This document shows, one piece after another, positions 53,401-62,358 of a stretch of DNA of 64,000 bases (the stretch's first letter is position 1; every line of letters begins with the position of its first letter). Under the pieces are notes generated by a model. That model was not told the origin of the DNA and did no database searches. It saw only the letters and a program-made list of their open reading frames with translations. A program made the translations under genes and the position numbers. Source of the stretch: an uncultured Spartobacteria bacterium (GTDB lineage: Bacteria; Verrucomicrobiota; Verrucomicrobiia; Chthoniobacterales; Terrimicrobiaceae); contig CALCJD010000017.1 in NCBI GenBank assembly GCA_937960895.1, positions 52,177 to 116,176 of the forward strand, in the 5' to 3' direction.

Positions 53401-53707
53401 GGCCGCGCGCCGTCAGAAGTGGATCGACCAGTCCCAGTCGCTGAACCTCTTCATCAAGGAACCCGACCTCAAGGTGCTCAGCCACATGTATCGCCGCGCC
53501 TGGCACGTCGGGCTCAAGACGACCTACTACCTGCGGTCCACCAGCGCCTCGAAGATCGAAGGCGCCACCAAGAACATCCGCAAGGAGCTGCGCGGCATCG
53601 CCGCCGTCATGGGACAGGAACCCAAGCGCGAGTTCACCGCCGAGGAAAAACTGGCCTGCTCGATCGAAGCCATGCGCAATGGCGGCGAATGCGAGGCCTG
53701 CCAGTAA
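50453..53707 (+). CDS. nrdA: Ribonucleotide reductase class I large subunit with multiple ATP-cone regions
   Basis: 1084 aa. Residues about 38-140, 155-245 and 260-350 look like three ATP-cone regions, the allosteric domains that switch the enzyme on with ATP and off with dATP; the first is least certain. The catalytic barrel follows with Cys493 and Cys722 as the redox pair, Cys707 (in SSNLCTEI) as thiyl radical and Glu709; the C-terminal CEACQ provides the shuttle cysteines. Reduces NDPs to dNDPs with NrdB. Long N-terminus like Chlamydia NrdA. A GGGGC-GAC-GCCCC hairpin at 53750-53762 follows the stop, without a T-run. Confidence 0.93.
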   Translation: MIRKLTLQEDLLLKRVVTTPRSLKPDYKWREVLPAEERPEIKITRGSEEHVFNLADVADEIGNALTDLLLSRDEQEIFTEENRGLVANVAHSVAEKLAEQVADGRTLRLSENDLSLLIEKALIENDAHDVAKSLVFSRSARGGLNVSESRESATPLTVRLIRRNGSVVPWIQDKIELAVRRAFLSEKEDPEPAARIAQAITDRVRHGDQAFVHIEDVQDMVQEELMRQGYYKVAASYILYRAHRAQQREESARASEEPQQDSLVVVRKANGQSDFWDGSDLKRRIQFAMIGLDLNLDADHIERELRRSIGTETTEDGLRDTIVLNAKALIERDADFAKFAGRILLSYIYEEVLDWNILRDGIEGLKSAHQKAFKSYLRHGVSIERLSPKLLGYQLDRLAEALDPSADLDFDYLGIQTLYDRYLIVDKTGKKARRIETPQFFWMRVSMGLFIEEPKDREDWVIRLYNLYKGRRFCSSTPTLFNSGTLHSQLSSCYLYKVDDSIESIMQRGIAENAYLSKWAGGLGGSWTAVRGTGSYIKGTNGESQGVIPFLKLHNDQLVAVNQGGKRRGSGCAYLETWHNDIEDFLELRRNTGDERRRTHDLNTANWIPDLFMKRMEARQHWTLFRANETPDLHELYGRKFEDRYLYYEKLADEGKIFGRRVPAIEIWKQMLKMLLETGHPWITFKDPCNLRSPQDHVGVIHSSNLCTEITLNTSEDETAVCNLGSIVLDTHMRDNGELDLDMLRETINVAVRALDNVIDINFYPTEAAKRSNLRHRPIGLGVMGLQNALFKRGLSFASQEAVEFNDEFMEAIAYFAYSASSDLAAERGVYSTYRGSKWDRGLLPQDTIEILERERGIKIDVPRGGRMDWNPVRDKIKKQGMRNSNVLAIAPTATISNITGTTPCIEPNFTNLYVKENLGGKFAILSTEMVRDLKKLGLWNDEMREQVKYFDGELHSIEGIPEEIKKKHLTVFDIPYQFLIDAAARRQKWIDQSQSLNLFIKEPDLKVLSHMYRRAWHVGLKTTYYLRSTSASKIEGATKNIRKELRGIAAVMGQEPKREFTAEEKLACSIEAMRNGGECEACQ

Positions 53708-53862
53708 CCGGTCCTCCCCGCTTCCTGTTGGACATTCCCGTGCGCCCGCGGGGCGACGCCCCTTCATCGCCCTGCGGGCCGGCGCGTCACTCCGCGGGAT
53801 GGGATCCGGCCTCCACTTGCCCCTCGCGTCATGGCGGGAGGGCTGTTATACGATGAGACTCC

Positions 53863-54060
53863 ATGAAAACCGAATTTCTCCTCGTCACCTCCGCCGACTT
53901 CGTGGCGTTTCAGGATCGGGTCAACAAGCTGCTCGCCAAGGGGTACCAGCTCGTCGGGGCGCCGTTCAGTCATGGGGCCTTCGTCTGCCAGGCCATGATC
54001 AAGACCACGGAGGAGTATGTTCCGCCGGCGGAATATGCGGCGGCCCCGGAGGGACAATAA
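53863..54060 (+). CDS. DUF1737-like small protein
   Basis: 65 aa. MKTEFLLVTSADFVAFQDRVNKLLAKGYQLVGAPF has the pattern of DUF1737: a hydrophobic strand, a helix with repeated basic and hydrophobic residues, then G-x-x-L-x-G-x-P. It is a small stand-alone family of unknown function. Located 155 bases past nrdA; a perfect inverted repeat follows its stop. No domain beyond that. Confidence is moderate because of length. Confidence 0.7.
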   Translation: MKTEFLLVTSADFVAFQDRVNKLLAKGYQLVGAPFSHGAFVCQAMIKTTEEYVPPAEYAAAPEGQ

Positions 54061-54062
54061 CC

Positions 54063-54087
54063 CCGGCGCGTTCCGTTTTCGCGCCGG
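54063..54087. repeat. 8-bp perfect inverted repeat after the DUF1737 stop
   Basis: CCGGCGCG (54063-54070) and CGCGCCGG (54080-54087) with a 9-base loop, starting 2 bases after the stop codon. No T-run follows, so termination is not assured; a second stem (CCGGCC 54113-54118, GGCCGG 54129-54134) followed by GTTTTTG lies further on. Confidence 0.55.
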
Positions 54088-54217
54088 CAGACCACCGGTC
54101 AAAAACCCTGTTCCGGCCTGTATCCAACGGCCGGCGCGGCCCGGTTTTTGCTCTTGACCTGAGGGTTGGGTGTGAGTTCATAGCCCCTCATTTTCATATC
54201 GGGAGGAAAACTTTGTG

Positions 54218-55732
54218 ATGAGCGAATCGCTTGAGGCGATTTTCCACCACGTCATTTGGAATTTTTGTTATCTGGGAGTCCTGCTGGGGCTCTCCGCGTA
54301 TGGCATTCACCGCTACTGCATCATCTACCTGTTCCTGAAAAACCGGAACAAACCGATGCTGCCAAAGGACCGGTTTGCCCGGCTGCCGCGGGTGACGGTC
54401 CAACTGCCGGTCTTCAACGAGTATTACGTCATCCGCCGCCTCATCGAGTCCGTGGCGAAGCTGGATTACCCGAAGGAGCTTCTGCAGATCCAGGTGCTGG
54501 ACGATTCCACGGACGAAACCTCCCAGATTGCGCGGGACGCGGCGGAACGGCTCAAGGCGGCCGGGTTCGACATCGAATACCTGCACCGCACGAACCGCGT
54601 GGGTTTCAAGGCGGGCGCGCTCGAGGCCGGCATGGCCGGCGCGAAGGGCGAGTTCATTTTCATTCTGGATGCGGATTTTGTCCCCCAGCCCGACTGCCTG
54701 CTGAAGTGCATCCATTATTTCACCGATCCGAAGGTCGGCATGGTCCAGATGCGCTGGGGGCACCTCAACCGCAACTACTCGCTGCTGACCAAGGTGCAGG
54801 CGGTTTTCCTCGACGGTCACCTCCTGCTCGAGCAGACGGCGCGCAGCCGCAGCGGCCGTTTTTTCAACTTCAACGGCACGGCCGGCCTGTGGCGCAAATC
54901 GTGCATCGTTGATGCGGGCGGCTGGCAGCACGACACCCTCACGGAGGATCTCGATCTCAGCTATCGGGCGCAGCTCAAGGGATGGCGGTTCGTTTTTCTT
55001 CCCGACGTGGTGGTGCCCGCCGAGTTGCCCGTCGACATGAACGGTTTCAAGTCCCAGCAGCATCGCTGGACCAAGGGATCCATCCAGACCTGCAAGAAGC
55101 TTCTTCCCGCCGTGTGGCGGGCCCGGCTCCCCTTCCTGGTCAAGCTGGAGGCCACCGCCCATCTCACCGCCAACTTCGGCTACCTTCTCCTGGCGCTGCT
55201 GTGCGTGCTCATCCTGCCGCACTCGTTCACGGGCCCGCAGGGCGCGAAATACTCGCTGCTGGTCGACCTGCCCATCTTCCTGGCGACCTCGGTTTCCATC
55301 TGCACCTTCTACATCGTGGCGCAGCGGCACCTGAATCCGCGCGGCTGGCTCGCGGAGCTCTGGCTCTTTCCGCTCACCCTCGCCCTCGCCACCGGAATGT
55401 CGGTGAACAACGCCCGCGGGGTTCTCGAAGCCCTCTTCAACAAGCCGTCCGAATTCGCCCGCACACCGAAATACGGCATCGAGCACACCGTCCGCCCGGC
55501 CCGACGCGTCCGCTACATGCCCCTCAAGTCGTTCCTGCCCGTCGTGGAGCTGCTTTTTGCGCTGTATTTCGGTTATTGCGTCTTGCGGAGTGTCGCCGCC
55601 GGCCAGTGGATGTCCGTGCCGTTCCTGCTGATCTTCCTGGGCGGTTTTTGTTACGTGGCCACGAAGTCGATTGCCTTCTGGCTGCAGCACTTCGGATCGC
55701 TGCTCACCTCGCGCCAGACCGCCGGAACGTGA
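54218..55732 (+). CDS. Family 2 glycosyltransferase, cellulose-synthase-like membrane protein
   Basis: 504 aa. N-terminal membrane helix (about 8-38), then a GT-A domain with LPVFNE, VLDDSTDET (first acidic), DADF (D-x-D), TEDLDLS (ED base) and Q-x-x-R-W at 280-284 (QQHRW), followed by 4-5 helices. This is the layout of processive beta-glycan synthases such as cellulose or glucomannan synthase-like enzymes. It would polymerise a sugar from UDP- or GDP-sugars across the inner membrane; the sugar is unknown. GGAGG at 54202-54206 precedes both GTG 54215 and ATG 54218. The stop overlaps the next start by 4 bases. Confidence 0.88.
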   Translation: MSESLEAIFHHVIWNFCYLGVLLGLSAYGIHRYCIIYLFLKNRNKPMLPKDRFARLPRVTVQLPVFNEYYVIRRLIESVAKLDYPKELLQIQVLDDSTDETSQIARDAAERLKAAGFDIEYLHRTNRVGFKAGALEAGMAGAKGEFIFILDADFVPQPDCLLKCIHYFTDPKVGMVQMRWGHLNRNYSLLTKVQAVFLDGHLLLEQTARSRSGRFFNFNGTAGLWRKSCIVDAGGWQHDTLTEDLDLSYRAQLKGWRFVFLPDVVVPAELPVDMNGFKSQQHRWTKGSIQTCKKLLPAVWRARLPFLVKLEATAHLTANFGYLLLALLCVLILPHSFTGPQGAKYSLLVDLPIFLATSVSICTFYIVAQRHLNPRGWLAELWLFPLTLALATGMSVNNARGVLEALFNKPSEFARTPKYGIEHTVRPARRVRYMPLKSFLPVVELLFALYFGYCVLRSVAAGQWMSVPFLLIFLGGFCYVATKSIAFWLQHFGSLLTSRQTAGT

Positions 55733-56286
55733 GGGGTCTTGTTCCGTTGCTGGGTTTGGTGGTGCTCCTCGCCGGGTGCGCGGAGGACACAAAACACCGT
55801 CTTCTCATCAGCACGGCCAGCCAGCGCATGATCGTGCTGCGGGACGGACAAAAGATCGCCGAGTATCCGGTCTCGACCTCCAAATTCGGGGTCGGCGACG
55901 CCCCCGGGAGCAACAGCACGCCGACAGGGCTGCTGAAGATTCGCAAAAAGATCGGCGGCAACGCGCCCGCCGGCACGGTCTTCAAATCGCGCAAGCCCAC
56001 CGGGGAAATCCTCCCGGTCGATGCGCCCGGACGCGATCCCATCGTCACCCGCATCCTCTGGCTGGAGGGACTCGAACCGCAAAACCGCAACGCCTTCCAC
56101 CGCTACATCTACATCCACGGCACGCCCGAGGAACGCACCATCGGCACGCCCGCCAGCTACGGCTGCATCCGCATGCGTTCGCGCGACATCATCGAACTCT
56201 ACGACACGGTGGGCGTGGGCGCGCGGGTCAAAATCTTCACGGAACCGTTCCGGACCGATCTTGGAAACCCCGTTTCCCGCCAATAA
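55729..56286 (+). CDS. L,D-transpeptidase lipoprotein (YkuD fold)
   Basis: 185 aa from GTG at 55729, overlapping the glycosyltransferase stop by GTGA. Lipobox LLAGC with Cys17, then a YkuD domain: HGT at 130-132 (His130), and the catalytic S-x-G-C motif SYGCIRM with Cys146. Such enzymes make 3-3 crosslinks or attach proteins to peptidoglycan. Anchored in the membrane by its lipid, facing the periplasm. Coupled to glycan synthesis genes, suggesting a role in fixing or building the cell surface; inference. Confidence 0.85.
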   Translation: MRGLVPLLGLVVLLAGCAEDTKHRLLISTASQRMIVLRDGQKIAEYPVSTSKFGVGDAPGSNSTPTGLLKIRKKIGGNAPAGTVFKSRKPTGEILPVDAPGRDPIVTRILWLEGLEPQNRNAFHRYIYIHGTPEERTIGTPASYGCIRMRSRDIIELYDTVGVGARVKIFTEPFRTDLGNPVSRQ

Positions 56287-57766
56287 GGCCCCGGACTCCG
56301 GGGCGTTTCGGCCGCCGTCCCGGTCTGATGAAAGGGAGGCGGGACCGGAACCGCCCCGCACGCGGAAGGCGGCTTCCGCGGAGCTCTTCCGGCACCCGGC
56401 CTTCTCCGCCGCCTTTGCGGGGGGATTTTTGTGGTGCCTGTTTTACCTTCTGATGTCGACGGGCTGGAGCCTCGATGACGAACTCTCCCACTACCTTCGC
56501 TCGCGCAGCGTGTGGGAAAATCCGGCGCTGATCTTCGACGCCTGGACCCGCATCGGGCGGAATCTTTTTCATGTGGTGCCGGCCGCGATCGGACTGACCG
56601 CGGCGCGCCTCTGGACGCTGGTTTTTGCCGCCCTCGCCGTGTGGCTCACCACCCTGCTTGCGCTGCGCCTCGGCGTCCGACGGGCGTGGCTGGTGCCGCT
56701 GGCAATGTGGTTCCAGCCGTGGTTTGTCGAGCTTTCGTGGGGCGTGCTCACGCAAACTCCGTTCCTGCTCGCGCTGCTGGGAGGAATCTGGTTTCTCACC
56801 ACGGGACGTCCGGCGTGGTCGGGCCTGTGTTTTGGCCTTCTGCCGCTCATCCGTCATGAAGGCATCGCCCTGCTGGGTCTCTGGGCCCTGGCCGTCACCG
56901 TCGACCTGCTCCGGCACGGCCGGTGGCTTCCCTGGGTGGGCGCGGGACTGGCGTCGGCGCTCCCCCTCGCCGCCTACAATCTCGCGGCGTGGTGGTGTCT
57001 CGGAGAGCTTCCCTTGCGCATCTATTTCGACGCGAAACCGACCGAAATCTACGGCAGCGGTCCGCTCTGGCATTTCCTCGCGGTCAGTCTGGTCCCGGCG
57101 GGACCCGCCACCGTGGTCCTGACCGCCGTCGGCCTCCCGCGCGGTCTGCGAAACCGGCGGGCCTGCTGGCCGTTGGTTTTTTATCCCGCCTATTTCGCCC
57201 TGCACAGTGTCATTTTCTGGAAGGGATTGTTTGCCTCGGGCGGCTATTATCATTTCCTCATGCCCATGGCGCCGGGCCTTGCCGTGGCGGCGGCCTGGGG
57301 CCTGGAAACCCTCCTGGATCGGGGATGGCGCAAAACGGCCGCCGTTCTGGGCACGGGACTCGTTCTCCAGGGGATGGTGCTTCTGCATGTGCTGTCCATG
57401 CAGGTCTGGGCCGGAGGATCTCCGCGCCTCGGTCTTGCACCGGAGCCGATCCATCACGCCCTTCGCGAAGCCCTCGACTGGCAGGCGGCCCACCGGCCGA
57501 ACGCCCGTCCGGTGATCTGCCGTCACGTCTATGCGGCCTTCGTTCGCGACTGGGTGGAAACCGAAGCCCGGCGCGCCCTCGCCGGCGTGACGGCCGCCGG
57601 ACTGCCGCCCGGCGCCCTCGTCATTTGGGAAAACAAATACTCCGACCTCAGCGGACTGCCTCTCCGGGATTTCCTCGACGCGAAGGCCGGCTGGGTCGAA
57701 CGGGCGGCCTTCGGCGAGGGGACGGTGCGGATTTTCGAAAAAACCACGGTCCCGCCCCGGGATTAA
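56261..57766 (+). CDS. GT-C type membrane glycosyltransferase or mannosyltransferase-like protein
   Basis: About 501 aa with around ten membrane helices. N-terminal helix then STGWSLDDELSHYL: the acidic pair after helix 1 is the hallmark of GT-C glycosyltransferases of the PMT/ArnT kind, using a lipid-linked sugar. The last 80 residues form a soluble tail. No ATG fits between the L,D-transpeptidase end and the first helix; TTG at 56261 is the best start and overlaps the L,D-transpeptidase gene by 26 bases, so the N-terminus is uncertain. Third gene of the surface unit (54218-57766). Confidence 0.7.
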   Translation: METPFPANKAPDSGAFRPPSRSDEREAGPEPPRTRKAASAELFRHPAFSAAFAGGFLWCLFYLLMSTGWSLDDELSHYLRSRSVWENPALIFDAWTRIGRNLFHVVPAAIGLTAARLWTLVFAALAVWLTTLLALRLGVRRAWLVPLAMWFQPWFVELSWGVLTQTPFLLALLGGIWFLTTGRPAWSGLCFGLLPLIRHEGIALLGLWALAVTVDLLRHGRWLPWVGAGLASALPLAAYNLAAWWCLGELPLRIYFDAKPTEIYGSGPLWHFLAVSLVPAGPATVVLTAVGLPRGLRNRRACWPLVFYPAYFALHSVIFWKGLFASGGYYHFLMPMAPGLAVAAAWGLETLLDRGWRKTAAVLGTGLVLQGMVLLHVLSMQVWAGGSPRLGLAPEPIHHALREALDWQAAHRPNARPVICRHVYAAFVRDWVETEARRALAGVTAAGLPPGALVIWENKYSDLSGLPLRDFLDAKAGWVERAAFGEGTVRIFEKTTVPPRD

Positions 57767-57776
57767 ACACCTCCGG

Positions 57777-58772
57777 TCAGGCGTCGACCGTCTCGACTGC
57801 GGGAGGAGCAAGATCGGCCACCCGCTCCCGGCGTCCAAAGGCGATCTTCTCCGCGTTGGCCTGGGCCTGCGCAATCAGCTCGGGAGAAAGCCCCGCCGCC
57901 GGCGCGGCGTGGCGGAGCTCATAATCAAGATCGATGCCGCTGATGCCCGGGTCATCCGTGTTGATCGTCGCCAGCAGACCCATCTCGAGAAAGCGCTTGA
58001 GCGGATGGCTCGCATAATCCGGCACGGTGCTGGTTTGCAGATTGCTGGTCAGGCAGCATTCGAGACCGATGCGTCGCTCGAGCAGGAAGTCCAGCAGCTT
58101 GGGGTCGTCAATCGAACGAATGCCATGACCGATCCGTTCGGCGCCCAGCAGGCGTACGGCGTCCCACACACTTTCCGCCCCGGCCGCCTCGCCCGCATGA
58201 ATGGTCACATGCAGTCCGGCATCCCGCACCCTGGCAAAATGCCTCTTGAAAAGCGGTGCCGGAAACCCCGCCTCGTCCCCGGCCAGATCAATGGCCACCA
58301 GATCGTCCCGCCGGGCCAGCAACGCCTCGAGTTCCTTCCAGCAAATGTCCTCGCCGTAGGTGCGGCTCAGAATTCCGATCAGCTCCGTCCGCACCCCGAA
58401 AGCCGCGCGGCCTTCGTCGACGCCCTGAATGACCGCCTCCACCACGCCCTGCGGGTCGAGTCCGTGCGGCATGGCCATGAACCAGGGACTGAAACGCAGT
58501 TCGACATAGCCGAGTCCCTCCCGGTGCGCATCCTCGACGTTTTCATAAGCAATGCGCCGGCAGGCTTCGAGATCGCCCAGGACGCCGACCGACCAGCGGA
58601 ATTTTTCGAGAAACGCCACCAGTCCGGGCGTCGGCGTGGTGACCTGTACATGCGGCCGCAATTCCTCCTCATCGAAGGACGGCAGCGGGATGCCGTGTTT
58701 GCGTCCAAGGTCCACAATCGTGGACAGACGGATGTTGCCGTCCAGGTGCCGATGAAGATCCGTTTTTCTCAT
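57777..58772 (-). CDS. Adenosine deaminase family protein
   Basis: 331 aa. Metal motif H-x-H at 7-9 (DLHRHLDG), catalytic HAGEAAG (His and Glu), HGIRS and NTDDPG (metal Asp). Complete amidohydrolase site. It would deaminate adenosine or a related purine (some family members act on adenine, or on modified nucleosides) and return inosine for salvage. The first codon overlaps the stop of the upstream oxidoreductase fusion by one base (TGATG), so the two are co-transcribed. Start ATG at 58772; GTG at 58775 is possible. Confidence 0.85.
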   Translation of the reverse strand: MRKTDLHRHLDGNIRLSTIVDLGRKHGIPLPSFDEEELRPHVQVTTPTPGLVAFLEKFRWSVGVLGDLEACRRIAYENVEDAHREGLGYVELRFSPWFMAMPHGLDPQGVVEAVIQGVDEGRAAFGVRTELIGILSRTYGEDICWKELEALLARRDDLVAIDLAGDEAGFPAPLFKRHFARVRDAGLHVTIHAGEAAGAESVWDAVRLLGAERIGHGIRSIDDPKLLDFLLERRIGLECCLTSNLQTSTVPDYASHPLKRFLEMGLLATINTDDPGISGIDLDYELRHAAPAAGLSPELIAQAQANAEKIAFGRRERVADLAPPAVETVDA

Positions 58773-60763
58773 CACGAGACTCTGTCAGGAATTTCCAGGT
58801 CGAGCCAAGCCACTTCCTTCGGGGTGAGGGAAAAACCGGCTCCGGGGAGCGACGTGCGGGTTTCGGCTATGGTGCGCGGACCGAAGAGCGCAAACGTCGG
58901 ATTCGGCTGGGAAAGCACATAGGCCAGCGCCACGTTGATCGGACTCACGCCCTTTTCGGCGGCCAACTGCACGGCCCGGCGGCGGCGCTCCCGGTTTTCC
59001 CCGCTGTCCCAGCACCGCACGATCTCGGGATCGTCCGCCGGACGGTCCGGCACAAAATACCCGCGCGCCTGACTCGACCAGGCAAACAGGGCCATGCCGG
59101 ATTCCCGCAGAAAGGCGGTCCACTCCGGTCCCTTCGCGCTCACGCATCCCTCCCAGACGGGCGCCATCATTCGGGCCAAGCTGAGGTTGTTGCTGACCAC
59201 GCGGAACGGTTCGCGTCCCGCCCGCGCCGCATAGTCGTTGGCCGCGCGAAGCCGCCCGAGGCTCCAGTTCGAACCGCCATAGGCGCGGATTTTTCCCTCC
59301 CGCCGCAGTTCATCGAGCACGTCCACAAATTCCCCCACCGGCACCTGCGGGTTGTCGCGATGCAGAAGGTAAATATCGGCGTAATCGGTCTGCAACCGCT
59401 CGAGGCTTTTCACGAACTGCCGGCGCAGGTTCTCCGGATCGCAGAACGGAGTGTGCGCACCCTTGACGATCAGAACCGCCTCCTCGCGCGTTCCGCGGCG
59501 CGCGAACCAATGGCCGAGCAATTCCTCCATCAGTCCGCCCCCATAAATGTGCGCCGTGTCGAAGGCATTCCCGCCCCGCTCGAAAAAATCATCCGCCATC
59601 GCCGCCAGATGCGGGAAGGTGCCCTGATTGTCGATTCCCAGGATCAGCCGCGACACCGGCTTGGACAGATATGGCAGAGTCTGGCGCGGAATTTCGGCAT
59701 AGCGTCCGGGCCGCAGCGGGCGGCGCGAAACGGGCAGGGCCTGTTCCGGCGCGGTGGGACTTTCCGAGAGATAGGAAAGCTTCACGGAGCGCCGCCACTC
59801 ATCGAGCGCGCGCATGTTGCCGAGGGTGTCGTCCCAACCGATCGCCGGACTCTCCAATGCGGGCAACGCCCGGGCCACGGTGTCGGCTTCCAACGCGTAT
59901 TTGTAGGGATTCGGGTCCGTCTCGACCTCCGTGATCCGGTCGCCCCGGTACTGATGGATGCGGATCGGACCGGGAGGATTCCAGAAGGCGGGTACGCTGA
60001 TCATCCCCTCCTCGCCGAAAATCTCCAGGTCATGCGCCTGACGCAGCCCCACACCGCAGGAAATCTCCGCCAAAATGTCTCCCGGAAATTTCATCGTAGC
60101 CACCGCCACGCGGTCCACGCCGGTTTCGTAAAAGACGGCCGATCCGTTCATCTGCACGGGATCCTGAAACGGTTTTCCCACCGCCGCCCCGGCAACCAGC
60201 CGGGCCACGGACGTGGTGTAACATCCCACATCAAGAATCCCGCCGCCCCCCAGTTCGTTGCTGAACAAACGGCCCGCCGGATGGAATTCGCTATGGAAAC
60301 TGAAGGCGGCCCGGATGAGCCGCACTCGCCCGATGATCCCCCCGCGCACCAACCCGGCAATGCGGGCGGTTCGCGGATGACAGCGATACATGAAGGCCTC
60401 CATGAGAAACACCCCGTGGCGCCGGGCCGCCTCCACCACGACCATGGCTTCGGCATGATTGAGGGTCAGAGGTTTCTCACAAAGGATGTGCTTGCCGGCT
60501 TCAGCCGCGGCAATCGCCCACTCGGCATGCTGCGGGTGCGGGGTGGAAATGTAAACCGCCTGGACGTCCGGATCGGCCAGCAAAGCCTCGTAGGAGGCGT
60601 GGGCGCGAACCCCGGGGAATTTTTCCGCGAAGGCGGCCGCCTTTTCGGCTGAACGACTGCCCACGGCCACCAACCGTCCCGTGGCGGAATGCGGAAGTTC
60701 GGAGGCAAATTTTCGGGCGATGGCTCCCGTTCCCAGGATGCCCCAATGCAAGGAGGAGATCAT
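58772..60763 (-). CDS. Gfo/Idh/MocA oxidoreductase fused to aldo/keto reductase
   Basis: 663 aa. Residues 1-330: Gfo/Idh/MocA fold with G-x-G-x-x-A ([12 protein letters not shown], 8-19) and EKP (96-98). Residues 345-660: aldo/keto reductase barrel with catalytic tetrad Asp402, Tyr407, Lys434, His468. Both halves look intact. The two enzymes use NAD(P) and act on sugars or polyols; a fusion could pass a keto intermediate between them, which is inference. Translationally coupled to the adenosine deaminase gene. Divergent from the second HDAC-like gene (123 bases). A shadow frame extends upstream of 60763, but it covers that gene. Confidence 0.87.
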   Translation of the reverse strand: MISSLHWGILGTGAIARKFASELPHSATGRLVAVGSRSAEKAAAFAEKFPGVRAHASYEALLADPDVQAVYISTPHPQHAEWAIAAAEAGKHILCEKPLTLNHAEAMVVVEAARRHGVFLMEAFMYRCHPRTARIAGLVRGGIIGRVRLIRAAFSFHSEFHPAGRLFSNELGGGGILDVGCYTTSVARLVAGAAVGKPFQDPVQMNGSAVFYETGVDRVAVATMKFPGDILAEISCGVGLRQAHDLEIFGEEGMISVPAFWNPPGPIRIHQYRGDRITEVETDPNPYKYALEADTVARALPALESPAIGWDDTLGNMRALDEWRRSVKLSYLSESPTAPEQALPVSRRPLRPGRYAEIPRQTLPYLSKPVSRLILGIDNQGTFPHLAAMADDFFERGGNAFDTAHIYGGGLMEELLGHWFARRGTREEAVLIVKGAHTPFCDPENLRRQFVKSLERLQTDYADIYLLHRDNPQVPVGEFVDVLDELRREGKIRAYGGSNWSLGRLRAANDYAARAGREPFRVVSNNLSLARMMAPVWEGCVSAKGPEWTAFLRESGMALFAWSSQARGYFVPDRPADDPEIVRCWDSGENRERRRRAVQLAAEKGVSPINVALAYVLSQPNPTFALFGPRTIAETRTSLPGAGFSLTPKEVAWLDLEIPDRVS

Positions 60764-60886
60764 TCCGCGAGAAAACCACGGGCCGTCCTTTCGGCAATCC
60801 TTTTCCCGGGTAAACCCGCCGGCCGGAAGTCTCCCGCCCGACGGAAAATCGCACAGCGCGTCACCCCGTGCTATTTTCCTGCCGCG

Positions 60887-61819
60887 ATGGCAAAAACCGC
60901 TCTCCTCCTCGACGACCTGCTCATCCACCACCGCACGGCCCCCGGCCACCCGGAGTGTCCCGAACGCCTGGCGGCGGTCCGCGCCGCTTTGGATCCTCTC
61001 AACGCCCCGCTCGTTCTTTCCTCCCGCCGCGCCACGGTGGAGGATGTCGCCCTTTGCCACGATCCGCGGTACATCGAAACGACCCTCCGTACGATCCGTG
61101 AAGGCGCCACCGAACTCGCCGGCGGAGATGTCAGCGTCGGTCGCGAATCCGGCGACGTCGCCCTCCACGCCGTCGGCGGCGTCCTTGATGCCGTCAATGC
61201 CGTCCTGCGCGGCGACGCCGACAACGCCTTCTGTGCCGTGCGTCCGCCCGGTCACCACGCCCGGCCCGCCGCCGCCATGGGCTTTTGTCTCTTCAACAAT
61301 GTCGCCATCGCCGCCCACCACGCGCAAAAACGGCACGGCGTCGGTCGGGTCGCCATCGTGGATTGGGACGTGCATCACGGCAACGGCACCCAGGAGATCT
61401 TTTACTCCGACGGCTCCGTGCTCTTTTTCTCCACCCACCAGTCCCCCTGGTATCCCGGCACCGGCGACCCCTCGGAAACCGGGGAGGGCCGGGGCGCCGG
61501 GAAAATCTTCAACCGCCCCTTCCCCTCCGGGGCCGGACGGACGGAAATCCTCGCCGCCTTCCGCGAAACCCTTCTTCCGGCCCTGGACAAATTCCAACCC
61601 GAACTCCTCCTCGTTTCCGCCGGATTCGACTCCCGGGAAGGCGACCCGCTCGGACGTTTCCGCCTCACGGACGCCGATTTTGCCGAGCTCACCCGTCTCC
61701 TCCGGGACGCCGCCGAACGCCATTGCCAGGGCCGCCTGATTTCCGTCCTGGAAGGCGGCTACAACCTCCGGGGCCTCGGCCCCGCCGTGAGCGCCCACGT
61801 GAAGGAGCTTCTTGCCTGA
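60887..61819 (+). CDS. HDAC/AcuC-like deacetylase family protein (second copy)
   Basis: 310 aa. HPECPERL at the start, RPPGHHARPAAAMGFCLFNN with the His-His pair and glycine loop, DWDVHHGNGTQ (Asp, His zinc ligands), SAGFDSREGDPLG (third zinc ligand Asp), and LEGGYN. A complete and canonical bacterial HDAC-like enzyme (acetyl-lysine, polyamine or similar). It differs from the first copy at 20365-21297, which has Tyr in D-x-D-x-H-Y. No signal peptide. Start at 60887, first ATG giving the fold. Confidence 0.88.
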   Translation: MAKTALLLDDLLIHHRTAPGHPECPERLAAVRAALDPLNAPLVLSSRRATVEDVALCHDPRYIETTLRTIREGATELAGGDVSVGRESGDVALHAVGGVLDAVNAVLRGDADNAFCAVRPPGHHARPAAAMGFCLFNNVAIAAHHAQKRHGVGRVAIVDWDVHHGNGTQEIFYSDGSVLFFSTHQSPWYPGTGDPSETGEGRGAGKIFNRPFPSGAGRTEILAAFRETLLPALDKFQPELLLVSAGFDSREGDPLGRFRLTDADFAELTRLLRDAAERHCQGRLISVLEGGYNLRGLGPAVSAHVKELLA

Positions 61820-61921
61820 CCCCAACCGCCCCCTCCCCGAGAGTCACGGTCCAAGAAATGCCTCCGTCCAACCGGTGTTTCTGCTTGCCTTGCAACGAAT
61901 TTTTCGACTTTATTGACTCAC

Positions 61922-62341
61922 ATGAAAGCTGCCGCGTTCCTCCTTGTTGCCGTCGCCATCGCGACGTCAGCATTCGCCGACATCCAACAGCCGCCGGGTT
62001 CCGACTTCGGTCCCACTCGAAAACTCGGCCGCGGAATCAGTAATGTTGCCTTCGGGTACATCGAACTCCTCGATTCCATGGCCATGGTGAATTTCGACGA
62101 AGGCAACTCCGCCGCCTTTGGCTACGGCCTCGTCCGTGGCATCGGCCGTTCCTTTGCCCGCCTCGGCTACGGGGTCTACGACATCGTCACCTTCCCCTGC
62201 CCGACCGTCCGCGGTTCCTATCGCCCGCCCTATCGCAGCGACATCCCGTGGATCAACTCCGGCTACACCGAATTTCCGCCTGAGCTCGGGTTCGAAACCC
62301 GCTACAACTACGTCCGCGACTACCAGCGGAACCCCTGGTAA
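61922..62341 (+). CDS. Exosortase-associated TIGR04073-like protein
   Basis: 139 aa. Signal peptide about 1-20 (AFA-DIQ). The mature protein has RKLGRGISNVAFGYIELLDSM and later GYGLVRGIGRSFARLGYGVYDIVTFPCPT, the two conserved blocks of TIGR04073, a small family found in genomes with PEP-CTERM/exosortase. It probably works in the periplasm or outer membrane as part of that system. The two PEP-CTERM proteins (43186-44574) fit this context. TTG at 61913 is an alternative start. A strong terminator follows. Confidence 0.85.
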   Translation: MKAAAFLLVAVAIATSAFADIQQPPGSDFGPTRKLGRGISNVAFGYIELLDSMAMVNFDEGNSAAFGYGLVRGIGRSFARLGYGVYDIVTFPCPTVRGSYRPPYRSDIPWINSGYTEFPPELGFETRYNYVRDYQRNPW

Positions 62342-62358
62342 AAGGCGGTCCTCATTCG

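Noticed and set aside
53750..53762. Hairpin GGGGC-GAC-GCCCC after nrdA as a terminator
   Set aside because: Stem of only 5 pairs with a 3-base loop and no T-run; not called.
50432..53767. A 1111-codon open frame on the minus strand across nrdA
   Set aside because: It mirrors the codon bias of nrdA (GC-rich third positions), has no recognisable domain and is rich in Val/Glu/Gly as typical antisense shadows are. The same holds for the long minus-strand frames over treS, nrdB and the GH63-type gene.
54154..54182. Promoter TTGACC-N17-TTCATA ahead of the glycosyltransferase gene
   Set aside because: The -35 is acceptable but the -10 is poor; too weak to list.
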